Shown: positions 19,855 to 29,659, counted from the stretch's first letter. The stretch is DNA of 64,000 bases from Chryseobacterium sp. 18061 (GCA_902706205.1 CACSKA010000001.1:1-64000), one strand, 5' to 3'. Notes: generated from the sequence alone by a model not told the origin. Numbers and translations are program-made.

Positions 19855-20346
19855 ATGGCAATTCCTGTTTATCTTTGGCTGAAAGACGACGGCGGCGCGG
19901 ACATTAAAGGGTCTGTGGACGTTCAGGATCGTGACGGCAGCATCGAAGTTGTCGCTCAGGAGCATAACCTGTACATCCCGACCGACAACAATACTGGCAA
20001 GCTGACCGGTACCCGTATCCACACCCCGTTCCTGTTCACCAAGGAAATCGACTCGTCCAGCCCGTACCTGTACAAAGCTGTGACCACCGGTCAGACCCTG
20101 AAGTCTGCGGAATTCAAGTGGTACAAAATCAACGACGCAGGCCAGGAAGTGGAGTACTTCAACACCAAACTGGAAAACGTGAAAGTGGTGAAAGTGAATC
20201 CTGAAATGTATGACATCAAGGATCCTTCTAAAGAGAAGCACAACCACCTTGAGCGCATTGAACTGCGTTACGAAAAAATCACCTGGACCTACAAAGACGG
20301 CAACATCATTCATTCCGATTCCTGGAACGAACGCGCCACCGCGTAA
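19855..20346 (+). CDS. hcp: T6SS inner tube protein Hcp (TssD)
   Basis: The protein has 163 residues from the ATG at 19855, preceded by GGAGAGTAATTCC. Hcp hallmarks are 'MAIPVYLWLKDDGGADIKGS', 'E.V...H.lyiP.D..TGkltGtRiH.PF.ftKEiDsSSPyLykAv', and a C-terminal 'HlErIeLRYekItWtykdGNiih.DsW'. Hexameric rings stack as the expelled tube and can carry small effectors. It lies 5 bases after the OmpA-domain gene and is followed by a strong terminator, which suggests extra short transcripts of this abundant subunit. Confidence 0.97.
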   Translation: MAIPVYLWLKDDGGADIKGSVDVQDRDGSIEVVAQEHNLYIPTDNNTGKLTGTRIHTPFLFTKEIDSSSPYLYKAVTTGQTLKSAEFKWYKINDAGQEVEYFNTKLENVKVVKVNPEMYDIKDPSKEKHNHLERIELRYEKITWTYKDGNIIHSDSWNERATA

Positions 20347-20352
20347 GTCACA

Positions 20353-20388
20353 AGCGGACAGTCCCCTCTGTCCGCTTTTTTTGTTTTT
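20353..20388 (+). terminator. Rho-independent terminator after hcp
   Basis: AGCGGACAG pairs with CTGTCCGCT around TCCCCT, followed by a run of seven T. It lies 7 bases after the hcp stop and separates hcp from tssH, so downstream genes need read-through or a new promoter in 20389-20514. Confidence 0.9.
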
Positions 20389-20514
20389 GCTGAGCGTCTG
20401 CCTGAGCGGGCGTTGAGCAAAAAATATCACATCCCGGAAACAGACCTTATGGGCCTCGGTAACGGCCAGGGGCGGTAGCGTGCCTGAACGGTCCTCAACA
20501 GTGAGTAAGCAAAC

Positions 20515-23148
20515 ATGGAAAACCCGGCAATCCTTCTTCGACGTCTCAACCCTTACTGCGCCCGCGCGATGGAAGGCGCAGCCTCTCTGTGTCAGACCCG
20601 CGCCCATGCGGAAATTCTGCCGGAGCACTGGCTGTTGAAACTGCTGGAGCAGGGCGAAGGCGACCTGACCGTGCTGGCCCGTCGCTACGAATGGGATATG
20701 GACGCCATCTGGCAGGATTTGCTGGGCTGGCTGGACAAACAGCCGCGCTCAGTACGCCACCGCCCGCAGCTGTCTGACGCTATTCAAACCCTGATGCAGC
20801 AGGCCTGGCTGATTGCCTCCCTTAACGGTGAAGAGCAAATCCGAAGCCAGCATCTGTTGATGGCCCTGGTGGATAAACAGAACCTGGTGCGCTGCGATGG
20901 TCTGTGGCCACTGTTGACGCTGGGACAGAGCCAGCTGGAGCGCCTGCGTCCGTTGCTCGATGCACAGTCGGACGAGCGCCCGGAACTGCAGCAGGAAGCC
21001 GAGCTGGCACAGAACCACGGCGGTGAGGTGGAGTTTGTCGGCCGTCCGGTAGGTGCAGAACAGAAAGAGGGTGAGCTGTCCCCGGCGCTGCAGAACGCAC
21101 TGGACAAGTTCACACTGGATGTCACCGGCAAAGCGAAGGAAGGCAAAATCGACCCCGTATTTGGGCGTGCTACCGAAATCCGCCAGATGGTCGACATTCT
21201 CTCGCGTCGTCGCAAGAACAACCCCATCCTGGTCGGTGAACCGGGTGTCGGTAAAACGGCTCTGGTCGAAGGTCTGGCACTGCGTATTGCTGAAGGTAAT
21301 GTGCCGGAGTCGCTCAAACCCGTCATCCTGCGCACCCTTGACCTCGGCCTGTTACAGGCGGGCGCAGGCGTGAAGGGCGAATTTGAGCAGCGCCTGAAAA
21401 ACGTCATCGATGCCGTGCAGCAGTCACCTGGGCCGATATTGCTGTTTATCGATGAAGCGCACACCATCATCGGGGCGGGCAATCAGGCGGGGGGCGCGGA
21501 TGCGGCGAACCTGCTGAAACCGGCACTCGCCCGCGGTGAACTGCGCACCATTGCTGCCACCACCTGGAGCGAGTACAAACAATATTTTGAACGCGATGCG
21601 GCACTCGAGCGCCGCTTCCAGATGGTGAAGGTTGACGAGCCGGATGATGACACTGCGAGCCTGATGCTGCGTGGCCTGAAATCCCGCTATGCCGAACACC
21701 ATAACGTCCACATTACTGACGATGCGGTACGCGCGGCCGTTACGCTGTCCCGTCGCTACCTGACGGGGCGTCAGCTGCCGGATAAGGCCGTTGACCTGCT
21801 CGACACCGCCGCCGCGCGTGCGCGCATGAGCCTCGACACGGTGCCGGAAGCGATAGTGCGCCTGAAAGCACAGCTGACCGCGCTGGAACTGGAAGAGCAG
21901 GCGCTGCTGGAAGATATTGCCGCCGGCAGTAACCGTCATGGTGACCGTCTGAGCGTCATTGAGCAGCATCAGATTGAACTGGAAGCGCGTATCGGGGAGC
22001 AAGAGGCGCGTTTCAGCAATGAAAAGGCGCTGGCACAGCAACTGATGGCCAGCCGCCAGGACATCAGTCAGCAGGCTGAAATTACCGACCTGCAACAGCA
22101 GCTCGAGCAGGCGCAACAGGGTGACGTGCTGGTTCAGGTGGATGTGGATACCCGCACGGTTGCCAACGTGATTGCCGACTGGACCGGCGTACCGCTGTCC
22201 TCCCTGATGAAAGACGAGCAGACTGAACTGCTGGCCCTGGAAAATGAAATCGGTAGCCGTGTCGTCGGTCAGGATATTTCCCTTGAGGCCATTGCCCAGC
22301 GTTTACGTGCAGCAAAGACCGGACTGACGTCAGAGAACGGCCCACAGGGCGTGTTCCTGCTGGTCGGCCCAAGCGGCACGGGGAAAACGGAAACCGCGCT
22401 GGCGCTGGCGGATGTGCTGTACGGCGGCGAGAAGTCACTCATCACCATCAACCTGTCCGAGTATCAGGAGCCGCACACGGTGTCGCAGCTAAAAGGCTCG
22501 CCGCCGGGCTATGTCGGTTACGGTCAGGGCGGCATCCTCACCGAAGCGGTGCGCAAGCGTCCGTACAGCGTGGTGCTGCTGGATGAAGTGGAGAAAGCGC
22601 ACCGCGACGTCATGAACCTGTTCTACCAGGTGTTCGACCGCGGCTTTATGCGCGACGGCGAAGGGCGTGAAATTGACTTCCGCAACACTGTCATTCTGAT
22701 GACCTCCAACCTCGGCAGCGACCACCTGATGCAGCTGCTGGATGAACAGCCGGACGCCACTGAAGGCGACCTGCACGAACTGCTGCGTCCCATCCTGCGT
22801 GACCATTTCCAGCCCGCACTGCTGGCCCGCTTCCAGACCGTGATTTATCGCCCGCTGAGTGAGCCTGCCATACGCACCATCGTGGAGATGAAGCTGGCCC
22901 AGGTCAGTAAGCGTCTGAACCGTCATTACGGGCTGACCACGCAGATTGACGAGAGCCTGTATGACGCACTTACTGCCGCCTGTCTGCTGCCGGACACAGG
23001 CGCACGCAACGTCGACAGTCTGCTCAATCAACAAATTCTGCCTGTGCTGAGTCAGCAGTTGCTGACCCACATGGCTGCAAAGCAAAAACCACACTCCCTG
23101 ACGCTCGGCTGGAATGACGAAGAAGGGATTGGGCTGGAATTTGATTAA
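20515..23148 (+). CDS. clpV: T6SS AAA+ disaggregase TssH (ClpV)
   Basis: The protein has 877 residues. An N-terminal Clp repeat domain (about 1-160) begins in the ClpV style (LLRRLNPYCARAMEGAASLC). The first AAA+ domain has Walker A GEPGVGKTA near 241 and Walker B LLFIDEAH. A coiled-coil middle region (about 450-530) is rich in E and Q. The second AAA+ domain has GPSGTGKTE near 621 and VVLLDEVEKAH. A C-terminal ClpB_D2 small domain follows. It disassembles contracted TssBC sheath for reuse. It is preceded by a terminator and about 125 bases, so it may have its own promoter. Confidence 0.96.
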   Translation: MENPAILLRRLNPYCARAMEGAASLCQTRAHAEILPEHWLLKLLEQGEGDLTVLARRYEWDMDAIWQDLLGWLDKQPRSVRHRPQLSDAIQTLMQQAWLIASLNGEEQIRSQHLLMALVDKQNLVRCDGLWPLLTLGQSQLERLRPLLDAQSDERPELQQEAELAQNHGGEVEFVGRPVGAEQKEGELSPALQNALDKFTLDVTGKAKEGKIDPVFGRATEIRQMVDILSRRRKNNPILVGEPGVGKTALVEGLALRIAEGNVPESLKPVILRTLDLGLLQAGAGVKGEFEQRLKNVIDAVQQSPGPILLFIDEAHTIIGAGNQAGGADAANLLKPALARGELRTIAATTWSEYKQYFERDAALERRFQMVKVDEPDDDTASLMLRGLKSRYAEHHNVHITDDAVRAAVTLSRRYLTGRQLPDKAVDLLDTAAARARMSLDTVPEAIVRLKAQLTALELEEQALLEDIAAGSNRHGDRLSVIEQHQIELEARIGEQEARFSNEKALAQQLMASRQDISQQAEITDLQQQLEQAQQGDVLVQVDVDTRTVANVIADWTGVPLSSLMKDEQTELLALENEIGSRVVGQDISLEAIAQRLRAAKTGLTSENGPQGVFLLVGPSGTGKTETALALADVLYGGEKSLITINLSEYQEPHTVSQLKGSPPGYVGYGQGGILTEAVRKRPYSVVLLDEVEKAHRDVMNLFYQVFDRGFMRDGEGREIDFRNTVILMTSNLGSDHLMQLLDEQPDATEGDLHELLRPILRDHFQPALLARFQTVIYRPLSEPAIRTIVEMKLAQVSKRLNRHYGLTTQIDESLYDALTAACLLPDTGARNVDSLLNQQILPVLSQQLLTHMAAKQKPHSLTLGWNDEEGIGLEFD

Positions 23149-23230
23149 ATGGAAAATTCATATTTTTTGGACTGACGTATTGATCCTGGCAACGGAATGT
23201 TGCGACTACTGTTATTAACAAGGAAAAACA

Positions 23231-24049
23231 ATGAAATTGATAAAATTTATCCCTGCCGTTATTGCACTCACCTGTACAGCAAATGCACATGCAGGACTTT
23301 TCAGCTCTTCGGACGATTTTAAATGTGGCAGAGACGATGCGGTTAAGGCGTTGTCGAATTACTTTCACAGCGATGCATCTGGTTTGCTGCAAAGTGATTA
23401 TCTGACGAAGTCCAGATATCAGTATGATAAGCCAGTTTCAGACTATCAGAATAAACTTGATGCTCTGGTTGTGGACGTTAGTGATGCTTCCACGTCTGGT
23501 AATGGTAGCTATGGGCTGAATTGTAGCGCAACGATCTCTGTTAAGGTTCCACAGGAAACGCTGGGTGTTGTAAGCAGCGATCCAAACTATTTGCATTATA
23601 TAACAGGTAGCTATGGCAAGCTCAGAAATGGCCGCGTGGTATGGAGTGATATCAGTTACAGCGCAAAACTGGCAGATAATGGTAAGGATGTCATCTTTAG
23701 TCATTTTAATCGCACTGATTTGTCTAATGCCCTCTTTAATATCAGTGTGCTGTCGGTCAATAAAGATCAAATCATTAACACCCTTGCCAAAAATACCCTG
23801 GGTACTGCGAAAGACGCCTATAAAAATGCTGACCATGAGCTTAATTCTGTATGGCGAGAACTTCCTGACTCATCGAAAAATGCACTAAAAAAAGAACAAC
23901 TGGCATGGGTTAATGAAAAAGTTGCTAAATGCGGAAAATTGCCGGATGCAGAATCGAATAATGTTGATATGCAACAACGTATCGAAACTTATCAATGCCA
24001 GACGAAAATGACTAATGAACGCATTGGTTTCCTCAGTGGTAATAATTAA
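23231..24049 (+). CDS. Secreted LprI-like (DUF1311) protein, possible lysozyme-inhibitor type
   Basis: The protein has 272 residues with a signal peptide (MKLIKFIPAVIALTCTANAHA, cleavage near 21-22). The C-terminal about 80 residues match the LprI/DUF1311 pattern: 'AYKNADHELN..WRELP...K..LkkEQ.aWv..k..kCg', later cysteine 'YQCQTKMTNERI'. LprI of mycobacteria inhibits lysozyme; other members are uncharacterised. The N-terminal about 180 residues are unknown. AT-richer than its neighbours. AAGGAAAAACA precedes the ATG. It sits between clpV and vgrG, two genes from a muramidase-type effector, so a protective role in the periplasm is plausible but unproven. Confidence 0.7.
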   Translation: MKLIKFIPAVIALTCTANAHAGLFSSSDDFKCGRDDAVKALSNYFHSDASGLLQSDYLTKSRYQYDKPVSDYQNKLDALVVDVSDASTSGNGSYGLNCSATISVKVPQETLGVVSSDPNYLHYITGSYGKLRNGRVVWSDISYSAKLADNGKDVIFSHFNRTDLSNALFNISVLSVNKDQIINTLAKNTLGTAKDAYKNADHELNSVWRELPDSSKNALKKEQLAWVNEKVAKCGKLPDAESNNVDMQQRIETYQCQTKMTNERIGFLSGNN

Positions 24050-24086
24050 TTGATTGTTGCTGGTGTTCTGTAAAGGGAGGTAAAGG

Positions 24087-26441
24087 ATGAATAATACTGC
24101 TATCGGTCTGGCACAGAAGAAAATCGATGAGGCTCTGGGGCTGTCCCGCTATCGCGTTGATGTCCATGAATGCCAGCATTTTCTCGATGTCCTGCGTTTT
24201 CGCGCCAGTGAAACCCTGAGCCAGCCGTGGCGCTATGACGTCACCGTCACCTGTGCGGCAAACATTGCCGGCAGTGAGTTGATGCTTAAACCGGCCTCCT
24301 TTACCTTCCAGACACCGCTCTATGACGGTACGCCGGCGGTGCCGGTGCGCACGGTCTACGGGGTGGTGGATGATTTCCGCCGTATCTCTGCCTCGGGGGA
24401 TGAAATCACCTACGCCCTGCGACTCGTACCGCGTATTGCCCTGATGCAGCATACCGAGCGCTGTGCGGTGTATCTGAACCAGTCTGTGCCGGAAGTGGTG
24501 GAGCAAATCCTGCGTTCCCATGGGCTGGAAGGGGCGGATTTTGAATTCCGTCTGTCGCAGGCCTACCCGGTCCGCGAGCTCATTACCCAGTGGCGTGAAA
24601 CGGACCTGGTCTTTGTTCAGCGTCTGCTGGCTGAAGTCGGTATCTTCTGGCGCTTTGAGATGGATGGTCGCATTGAACAGGATGTGGTTATTTTCCAGGA
24701 CAGCCAGATGCAGTATCAGTTTGGCGTGAAGCTGCCGATTATCCCGCCGTCACGCACCAGTGATAACGGTCAGGAAAGCGTCTGGAATATCCAGCCAAAA
24801 GACCATGTGGTCACCGGCGGCGTGGTCACCCGCGATTATAACTACCGTGATGCGCTGACCCCGCAGGACAGTTCTGTCACCGTCCGCCAGGAAGGCGGGG
24901 CGACCACGGGTGAGGTGTATCACTATGCTGAGCCGTTCCTGAGCGAAGGCGATACGGAAACCCCGGAAGGCGGGGCCTGGTTTGCCCGTCTGCGCCATGA
25001 GCGTTACCTCAATGCCCAGCAGACCGTCACGGGGCGTGCCAGCAGTCCGGTGCTGGCCCCGGGCGAAGTCCTGGAGCCACAGGGCAGCGGTCTGCCTGAT
25101 TCGCTGAAGGATGGCATCGTCATCACCGGGGTTCACACCTCAGGTGCCCGCGATAAGGGCTTCCAGCTGCGCTTTACGGGCATTCCGTACAGCGAAACGG
25201 TCTGCTACCGCCCGGCATTACTGAACCGTCCGGTTATGGCTGGCTCCCTGCCTGCCCGGGTGGAAAGCGACGAGAAGCATGACACTTATGCGTACCTCGA
25301 CAATCAGGGGCGCTACCGCGTCCGGCTAGATTTTGACCGTAACAGCACCGAGCAGGGCTATGCCTACCTCTGGCTGCGCATGGCGAAACCGTACGCCGGG
25401 GATACTTACGGCTTCCACTCCCCGCTGCTTGACGGTACCGAAGTCTCGGTGATGTTCGACGGCGGAGACCCTGACCGTCCGTACATTGCCCACGCGCAGC
25501 ATGATTCTGAGCACCCTGACCACGTTACCCGCGACAACCACACGCGCAACATCTGGCGCACGGCCGGGGATAACAAATTCCGGCTGGAAGACAAACGTCA
25601 GGAAGAGCATTTCAAGCTTGCAACGCCGTTTGGTAAGACGCAACTCAACGGCGGCCACGTCGTGGACAGTGAGCGTGAGCCCCGTGGTACCGGATTTGAA
25701 CTGCGTACCGATGAATACGGGGCGCTGCGTGCCGGACGGGGGATGTTCCTTACCGCAGATGCACAGCCGTCGGCGCAGGGCAAAGTGCTGGACATGGCGC
25801 CGGCTATTGAGCGCCTGAGCCAGTCAGCTGCAGAAATGAAGCGGCTTAATCTTCTCGCACAGCAGGCTCAGGCACTCACCAGCGACCTGGAAAGCCAGAA
25901 CAACCTGCTGGAAAACCGCCTGAAAGACCTCCAGTCAGCGGCACTGCTGGGCAGTGCGCCACAGGGCGTGGCATTCACGTCGGGTGAGCACCTTCAGATG
26001 ACCAGCAAGCAGAACACCATCCTGAGTGCGGGTCAGCATCTGGATATGGGCGCAATGAAGAACATCACGCTTGCCGCCAGTGAGTCTGTCGGGCTGTTTG
26101 CCCATCAGTCCGGGGCAAAGCTCATTGCCAATCAGGGAGATGTTGAGGTTCGCGCAGAGGCGAGTTCAATGGAGATGACATCAGAACTGCTGTTTACCAT
26201 CAGCAGCAACAAAGATGAGCTGCTCATCAGTGCGCCTAAACTGCGACTCAATGGTGGTGGCTCCAGTATCACCCTGGACAATGGTGGCATTGTGGAAGAA
26301 ACCCTGGGCGATTACCTGGTGAAATCCCCCCATTACCGCTCGCCGATGGCCGGTGGCAGCATGGACATTACGCCGCCTAAGTTCAGCCAGACAAACGCCA
26401 GCGTGACACCTCCCAAAACACGTAATATCCCTTCACGTTAA
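24087..26441 (+). CDS. vgrG: T6SS spike protein VgrG (TssI), first copy
   Basis: The protein has 784 residues. The N-terminal gp27-like part (about 10-380) contains 'RSHGLEGADFEFRLSQ.YPVREL.TQWRETDL.FVQRLLAE', the middle gp5 OB-fold part 'GRYRVRLDFDR......YLWLRMAKPYAGDTYGFHSPLLDGTEV...FDGGDPDRPYI', and the C-terminal DUF2345 beta-helix (about 600-740) many short repeats. No enzymatic extension follows. AGGTAAAGG precedes the ATG. The adjacent effector gene starts 11 bases after its stop codon, the usual sign of cargo coupled to its own spike. Confidence 0.96.
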   Translation: MNNTAIGLAQKKIDEALGLSRYRVDVHECQHFLDVLRFRASETLSQPWRYDVTVTCAANIAGSELMLKPASFTFQTPLYDGTPAVPVRTVYGVVDDFRRISASGDEITYALRLVPRIALMQHTERCAVYLNQSVPEVVEQILRSHGLEGADFEFRLSQAYPVRELITQWRETDLVFVQRLLAEVGIFWRFEMDGRIEQDVVIFQDSQMQYQFGVKLPIIPPSRTSDNGQESVWNIQPKDHVVTGGVVTRDYNYRDALTPQDSSVTVRQEGGATTGEVYHYAEPFLSEGDTETPEGGAWFARLRHERYLNAQQTVTGRASSPVLAPGEVLEPQGSGLPDSLKDGIVITGVHTSGARDKGFQLRFTGIPYSETVCYRPALLNRPVMAGSLPARVESDEKHDTYAYLDNQGRYRVRLDFDRNSTEQGYAYLWLRMAKPYAGDTYGFHSPLLDGTEVSVMFDGGDPDRPYIAHAQHDSEHPDHVTRDNHTRNIWRTAGDNKFRLEDKRQEEHFKLATPFGKTQLNGGHVVDSEREPRGTGFELRTDEYGALRAGRGMFLTADAQPSAQGKVLDMAPAIERLSQSAAEMKRLNLLAQQAQALTSDLESQNNLLENRLKDLQSAALLGSAPQGVAFTSGEHLQMTSKQNTILSAGQHLDMGAMKNITLAASESVGLFAHQSGAKLIANQGDVEVRAEASSMEMTSELLFTISSNKDELLISAPKLRLNGGGSSITLDNGGIVEETLGDYLVKSPHYRSPMAGGSMDITPPKFSQTNASVTPPKTRNIPSR

Positions 26442-26452
26442 GGATGACCGGA

Positions 26453-28783
26453 ATGAAAATCTGTTTTCCTGCCCGCAAAGCGAATGGTGAACAATACGCC
26501 ACTGTGGATGACATGATGCAGCCGCTCTGTCAGGAGCCACACGGCTCCTGGCTGGCCGGAACGAATAACATGTGGCACGGTGGGATCCACATCACCCGTA
26601 AGAGTGCCCCCGGCTCCGTGCTGACAAGCGAGACGGCGGACTCTGCGGTACCGCTTCAGTTTATGGCAGGTGGCGAAGTGGTGGCCTGGCGTGTGAATCA
26701 GGATTACCTGACCGCCACGTACATGAACAAGCCGCTGCAGTATTCCAGTACCTTTGTGCTGGTCAAATCCACCTGTACCCCGGATCCCGAAAAGAAGGAC
26801 AACAGCCTCGACTTTTACACGCTGTATATCGGGCTTGCGCCGCTCTCAGCCTTTCCAAAACACAAGCTGTATCAGGTCACAAAGAAGGGCGACGGGTTAC
26901 ATAAGCGTGTATATACCGGAAAAGAAAAAGCCGGTGACATGGCTCCGGTCGCTGAGAAACATAAGCTGAAAACAGGTGACAGCGTCATTGTACTGCGTGA
27001 GAACACCTTCGACCTGAAAGGACAGACGCAGACGTTTGGGCTTGCACGGGCGCTGAACAGCAAATCCGAAATGACCGGCGGGGCGTTCTGGGTGTCGCTC
27101 GATTCGCAATTTGTGACCCCCGCGGGTGAGCAGAGGGCACACCTGCCAGCCTGGATGCAGCAGGCAGTTGCACAGGGGACATTTGGTACTGTCGTTAAAC
27201 CTGCAACCAAACTTGAAGTGGCAGCCGGCGATGCCGTGGGTTACCTGGCGGAAGACATTGCCCCTTGTGACATACTCGGTGTGGAAAAAAGTGCTTTTGT
27301 ACATATTGAAGTGCTCAGTACCGACGGTCGGATGATCGATTTTCTGAGCAATAAAGCCCAGGTGAAAAGTGGCCCGAAATACATTCATATCCACCCGGAA
27401 AGTTTCATTTATAGCCGTTCAGGCGATACCTTCACCCAAACCAAAGGGAAGGTGAAGAAAGATATTCACAAAATTATGCCGCAGGATAAATGCCATCCGT
27501 TCAAGGATAGCAGCGGTAAGCGCTGGTTTGATATCGGGGACGGGGCCTGGGTCAGTGGTACCGATGTGGATACGGATATCTGCCAGTACGACCTGGATAA
27601 ACTGGGTTTTAAAGCATTTGAAGAGCCATCTACATCCGACATGACAAAATCCCTGCATGAAGGGTGGATCAAAGATGGGTTCACCAGAATGGCGGAGTGG
27701 GTACGGCCTGAGCGCGGTATCCGGGAAAAACAGGTCTCTGACTACTACAAAGCCCTGCTACGAAAAATGGACAGTGATAACAGCGGTGACCTTTCCGGTG
27801 AAGAGCTGCGTCACGCGGTTAATTATGCGGAGCTGGATGTCAGGGATATCGCGGCGCGGATGGTGGTCAAGCACGACAGTGAGTGGTTCGGTGGTAGCAG
27901 CCATCACCGCTGGAGAACATTTTTAAAGCAGCTGGATCCCCTCTGTGTCAGCTATGTCAGACAGTGGTTTGACGACATGGAATGGATGAGCAAGGTGGAC
28001 GAATTCAGCAGTGGTGCGCCTGTCTGGCATATGCATTCCGTGACATTTTTAGACGCAATTAAGACCGTTGAAAGTGGATTCATCACATTAGAAATGGTTT
28101 TGGCAGCAAACTTAGGAAAAAATGAACCACAATGTAAGGAAGTTTTGCCCTATTTGAATAAATACGCCGATGCTTATGGCATGAAAGATAAAAAAGAAGT
28201 TGCTCATTTTTTATCTCAAATTGGTCATGAAAGCGGGTTTGTCATAACAGAAGAAAATCTTAATTATAGCGGTAAAGGCATGAGGCGGATTTTTGGTTGT
28301 AAAAAGGGACCTAAAAACTATAACAAAGCTAATGATGACTGTGATTTAGGACGATTGAGAAATAAATTATGGACACAAGAATCAACTTACGCTCATCATC
28401 CCGAGAACTTAGCCAATTATGTTTATGCGGGCCGTATGGGAAATGATGATGAAGCATCTGGGGATGGATACAAGTATCGTGGTCGCGGTATGATTCAATT
28501 GACTGGTAAAGATGGGTATCGGTATTTTACAAATATGCACAACAAAAAAAATCCGTCGGACAGTCAGGATTTTGTAGCATCTCCGGATTTGGTCATATCA
28601 AGTGTGGAATACGGTGTTGAGTCCGCATTTTCGTTTTGGGTAAGCAAACGATTAAATGTATCTGCTAAAAATTTAAGTGTTTATGATGTGACAGTTAAAG
28701 TAAACGGTGGGCATAACGGATACGATGATCGTCGGATTAGGTTTAACAAGGTTGCAGAACTGCTAAATATTAACAAGGACTAA
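26453..28783 (+). CDS. T6SS effector: M23-like N-terminal module, EF-hand-like loop and GH19 muramidase/chitinase-type C-terminus
   Basis: The protein has 776 residues from the ATG at 26453, 9 bases after AAGG; an ATG at 26444 lies directly on that signal. The C-terminal about 200 residues match glycoside hydrolase 19: 'HFLSQIGHESGF' with the probable catalytic glutamate at 593, ENLNYSGKGM, YVYAGRMGN, 'YRGRGMIQLTG' and a closing 'VKVNGGHNGYDDR'. GH19 enzymes cut chitin or peptidoglycan glycans, and T6SS use points to peptidoglycan. Residues 440-451 form a canonical EF-hand loop (DSDNSGDLSGEE). The N-terminal 300 residues (WHGGIHIT near 41-48, FMAGGEVVAW, later FVHIEVLS) resemble a degenerate M23/LytM fold with one metal histidine missing. 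DNA from about 28030 on is much more AT-rich than the rest, so the toxin tip was probably swapped in. Confidence 0.8.
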   Translation: MKICFPARKANGEQYATVDDMMQPLCQEPHGSWLAGTNNMWHGGIHITRKSAPGSVLTSETADSAVPLQFMAGGEVVAWRVNQDYLTATYMNKPLQYSSTFVLVKSTCTPDPEKKDNSLDFYTLYIGLAPLSAFPKHKLYQVTKKGDGLHKRVYTGKEKAGDMAPVAEKHKLKTGDSVIVLRENTFDLKGQTQTFGLARALNSKSEMTGGAFWVSLDSQFVTPAGEQRAHLPAWMQQAVAQGTFGTVVKPATKLEVAAGDAVGYLAEDIAPCDILGVEKSAFVHIEVLSTDGRMIDFLSNKAQVKSGPKYIHIHPESFIYSRSGDTFTQTKGKVKKDIHKIMPQDKCHPFKDSSGKRWFDIGDGAWVSGTDVDTDICQYDLDKLGFKAFEEPSTSDMTKSLHEGWIKDGFTRMAEWVRPERGIREKQVSDYYKALLRKMDSDNSGDLSGEELRHAVNYAELDVRDIAARMVVKHDSEWFGGSSHHRWRTFLKQLDPLCVSYVRQWFDDMEWMSKVDEFSSGAPVWHMHSVTFLDAIKTVESGFITLEMVLAANLGKNEPQCKEVLPYLNKYADAYGMKDKKEVAHFLSQIGHESGFVITEENLNYSGKGMRRIFGCKKGPKNYNKANDDCDLGRLRNKLWTQESTYAHHPENLANYVYAGRMGNDDEASGDGYKYRGRGMIQLTGKDGYRYFTNMHNKKNPSDSQDFVASPDLVISSVEYGVESAFSFWVSKRLNVSAKNLSVYDVTVKVNGGHNGYDDRRIRFNKVAELLNINKD

Positions 28784-28786
28784 GAT

Positions 28787-29278
28787 ATGTTTTCTAAGAT
28801 ACTTTGCAGCTTATTATTTGCATTCTGCTCATTGCCTTCATATGGGCAGGGTGAGGTAGTTCAGGGACCGTTCAAAATTGACGGCGAAAAAGCAATCTAC
28901 TTTCAGAGAGAGCCAAACCCTGATTTCCCCCTTGGTTTGTATTACGATTCCGGAACAAAAAAAACGCAAGTTGATAAATATGAAATGGATGGCGATACTC
29001 CAAATATTGATACTGTGTTTTTTATGAAGATACATAATGTAAAAAACGTTATTGTATTAATATCCTGGCACCAATTGCATCAAGCTGAGTCCATCAATGG
29101 GGATATTTATCAAGTCTACGCTTATAAATACAGTAATGACTCGTTGTTTATAAATGACATGATCACAAAAGACCCTGCACTAAATGGTATGGATGGTGAG
29201 TTTAATGGTGATGAGGTGCAATTTAAATATAAAAACGCAGCATCTATTAAACAATACATTAAAAGTAAATATGACTAA
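28787..29278 (+). CDS. Probable periplasmic immunity protein for the GH19 effector
   Basis: The protein has 163 residues with a signal peptide (MFSKILCSLLFAFCSLPSYG, cleavage near 20). The rest is polar, with an acidic C-terminal half. It starts 3 bases after the effector stop, and AAGGA sits inside the effector end. It shares the AT-rich composition of the effector's toxin domain, so the two probably travelled together. A periplasmic location fits protection against a wall-degrading toxin. No family recognised; the immunity role comes from position only. Confidence 0.65.
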   Translation: MFSKILCSLLFAFCSLPSYGQGEVVQGPFKIDGEKAIYFQREPNPDFPLGLYYDSGTKKTQVDKYEMDGDTPNIDTVFFMKIHNVKNVIVLISWHQLHQAESINGDIYQVYAYKYSNDSLFINDMITKDPALNGMDGEFNGDEVQFKYKNAASIKQYIKSKYD

Positions 29279-29399
29279 ATTGATTTGACTGGTTTAGTTG
29301 TAATCCCATCCGCTTGGAATTATAAGATGGCAAATTAAATTGTTACTTTGAAAGTAACGCCCGTGAATAATGAATTAAGATCATTTCCTGGAGATGAAT

Positions 29400-29657
29400 A
29401 TGCAAGGAATAATCCGGCTCGGCGATAAAACTACTCACGGTGGTGCAGTGCTGTCCTGTTCAACAACCATGTTCTTTGGCGATATCGGTGTGGCCCGTAA
29501 AGGTGACCGTGTTTCCTGCCCTGAGCATGGTGACACCACTATCGTCGAAGGTAACCCAAATTATCGCGATCGCGGTGTTCCTGTGGCTTTTCACGGGCAC
29601 AAGTGTGGCTGTGGCTGCACGCTTATCAGCTCACTGCCCAATGTTCTGGTGGGGTAA
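29400..29657 (+). CDS. T6SS PAAR spike-tip protein
   Basis: The protein has 85 residues from the ATG at 29400, 6 bases after CTGGAG; the ATG at 29394 abuts that signal. It has the PAAR pattern 'IIRLGDKTTHGGAVLS', 'G..VARKGDRVSCPEHGDT.I.EG', 'DRGVPVAFHGHKCGCGCTLISS'. The histidines and cysteines would bind zinc at the tip of the cone on VgrG. There is no toxin extension. About 120 AT-rich bases without a gene separate it from the immunity gene. Confidence 0.92.
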   Translation: MQGIIRLGDKTTHGGAVLSCSTTMFFGDIGVARKGDRVSCPEHGDTTIVEGNPNYRDRGVPVAFHGHKCGCGCTLISSLPNVLVG

Positions 29658-29659
29658 AC

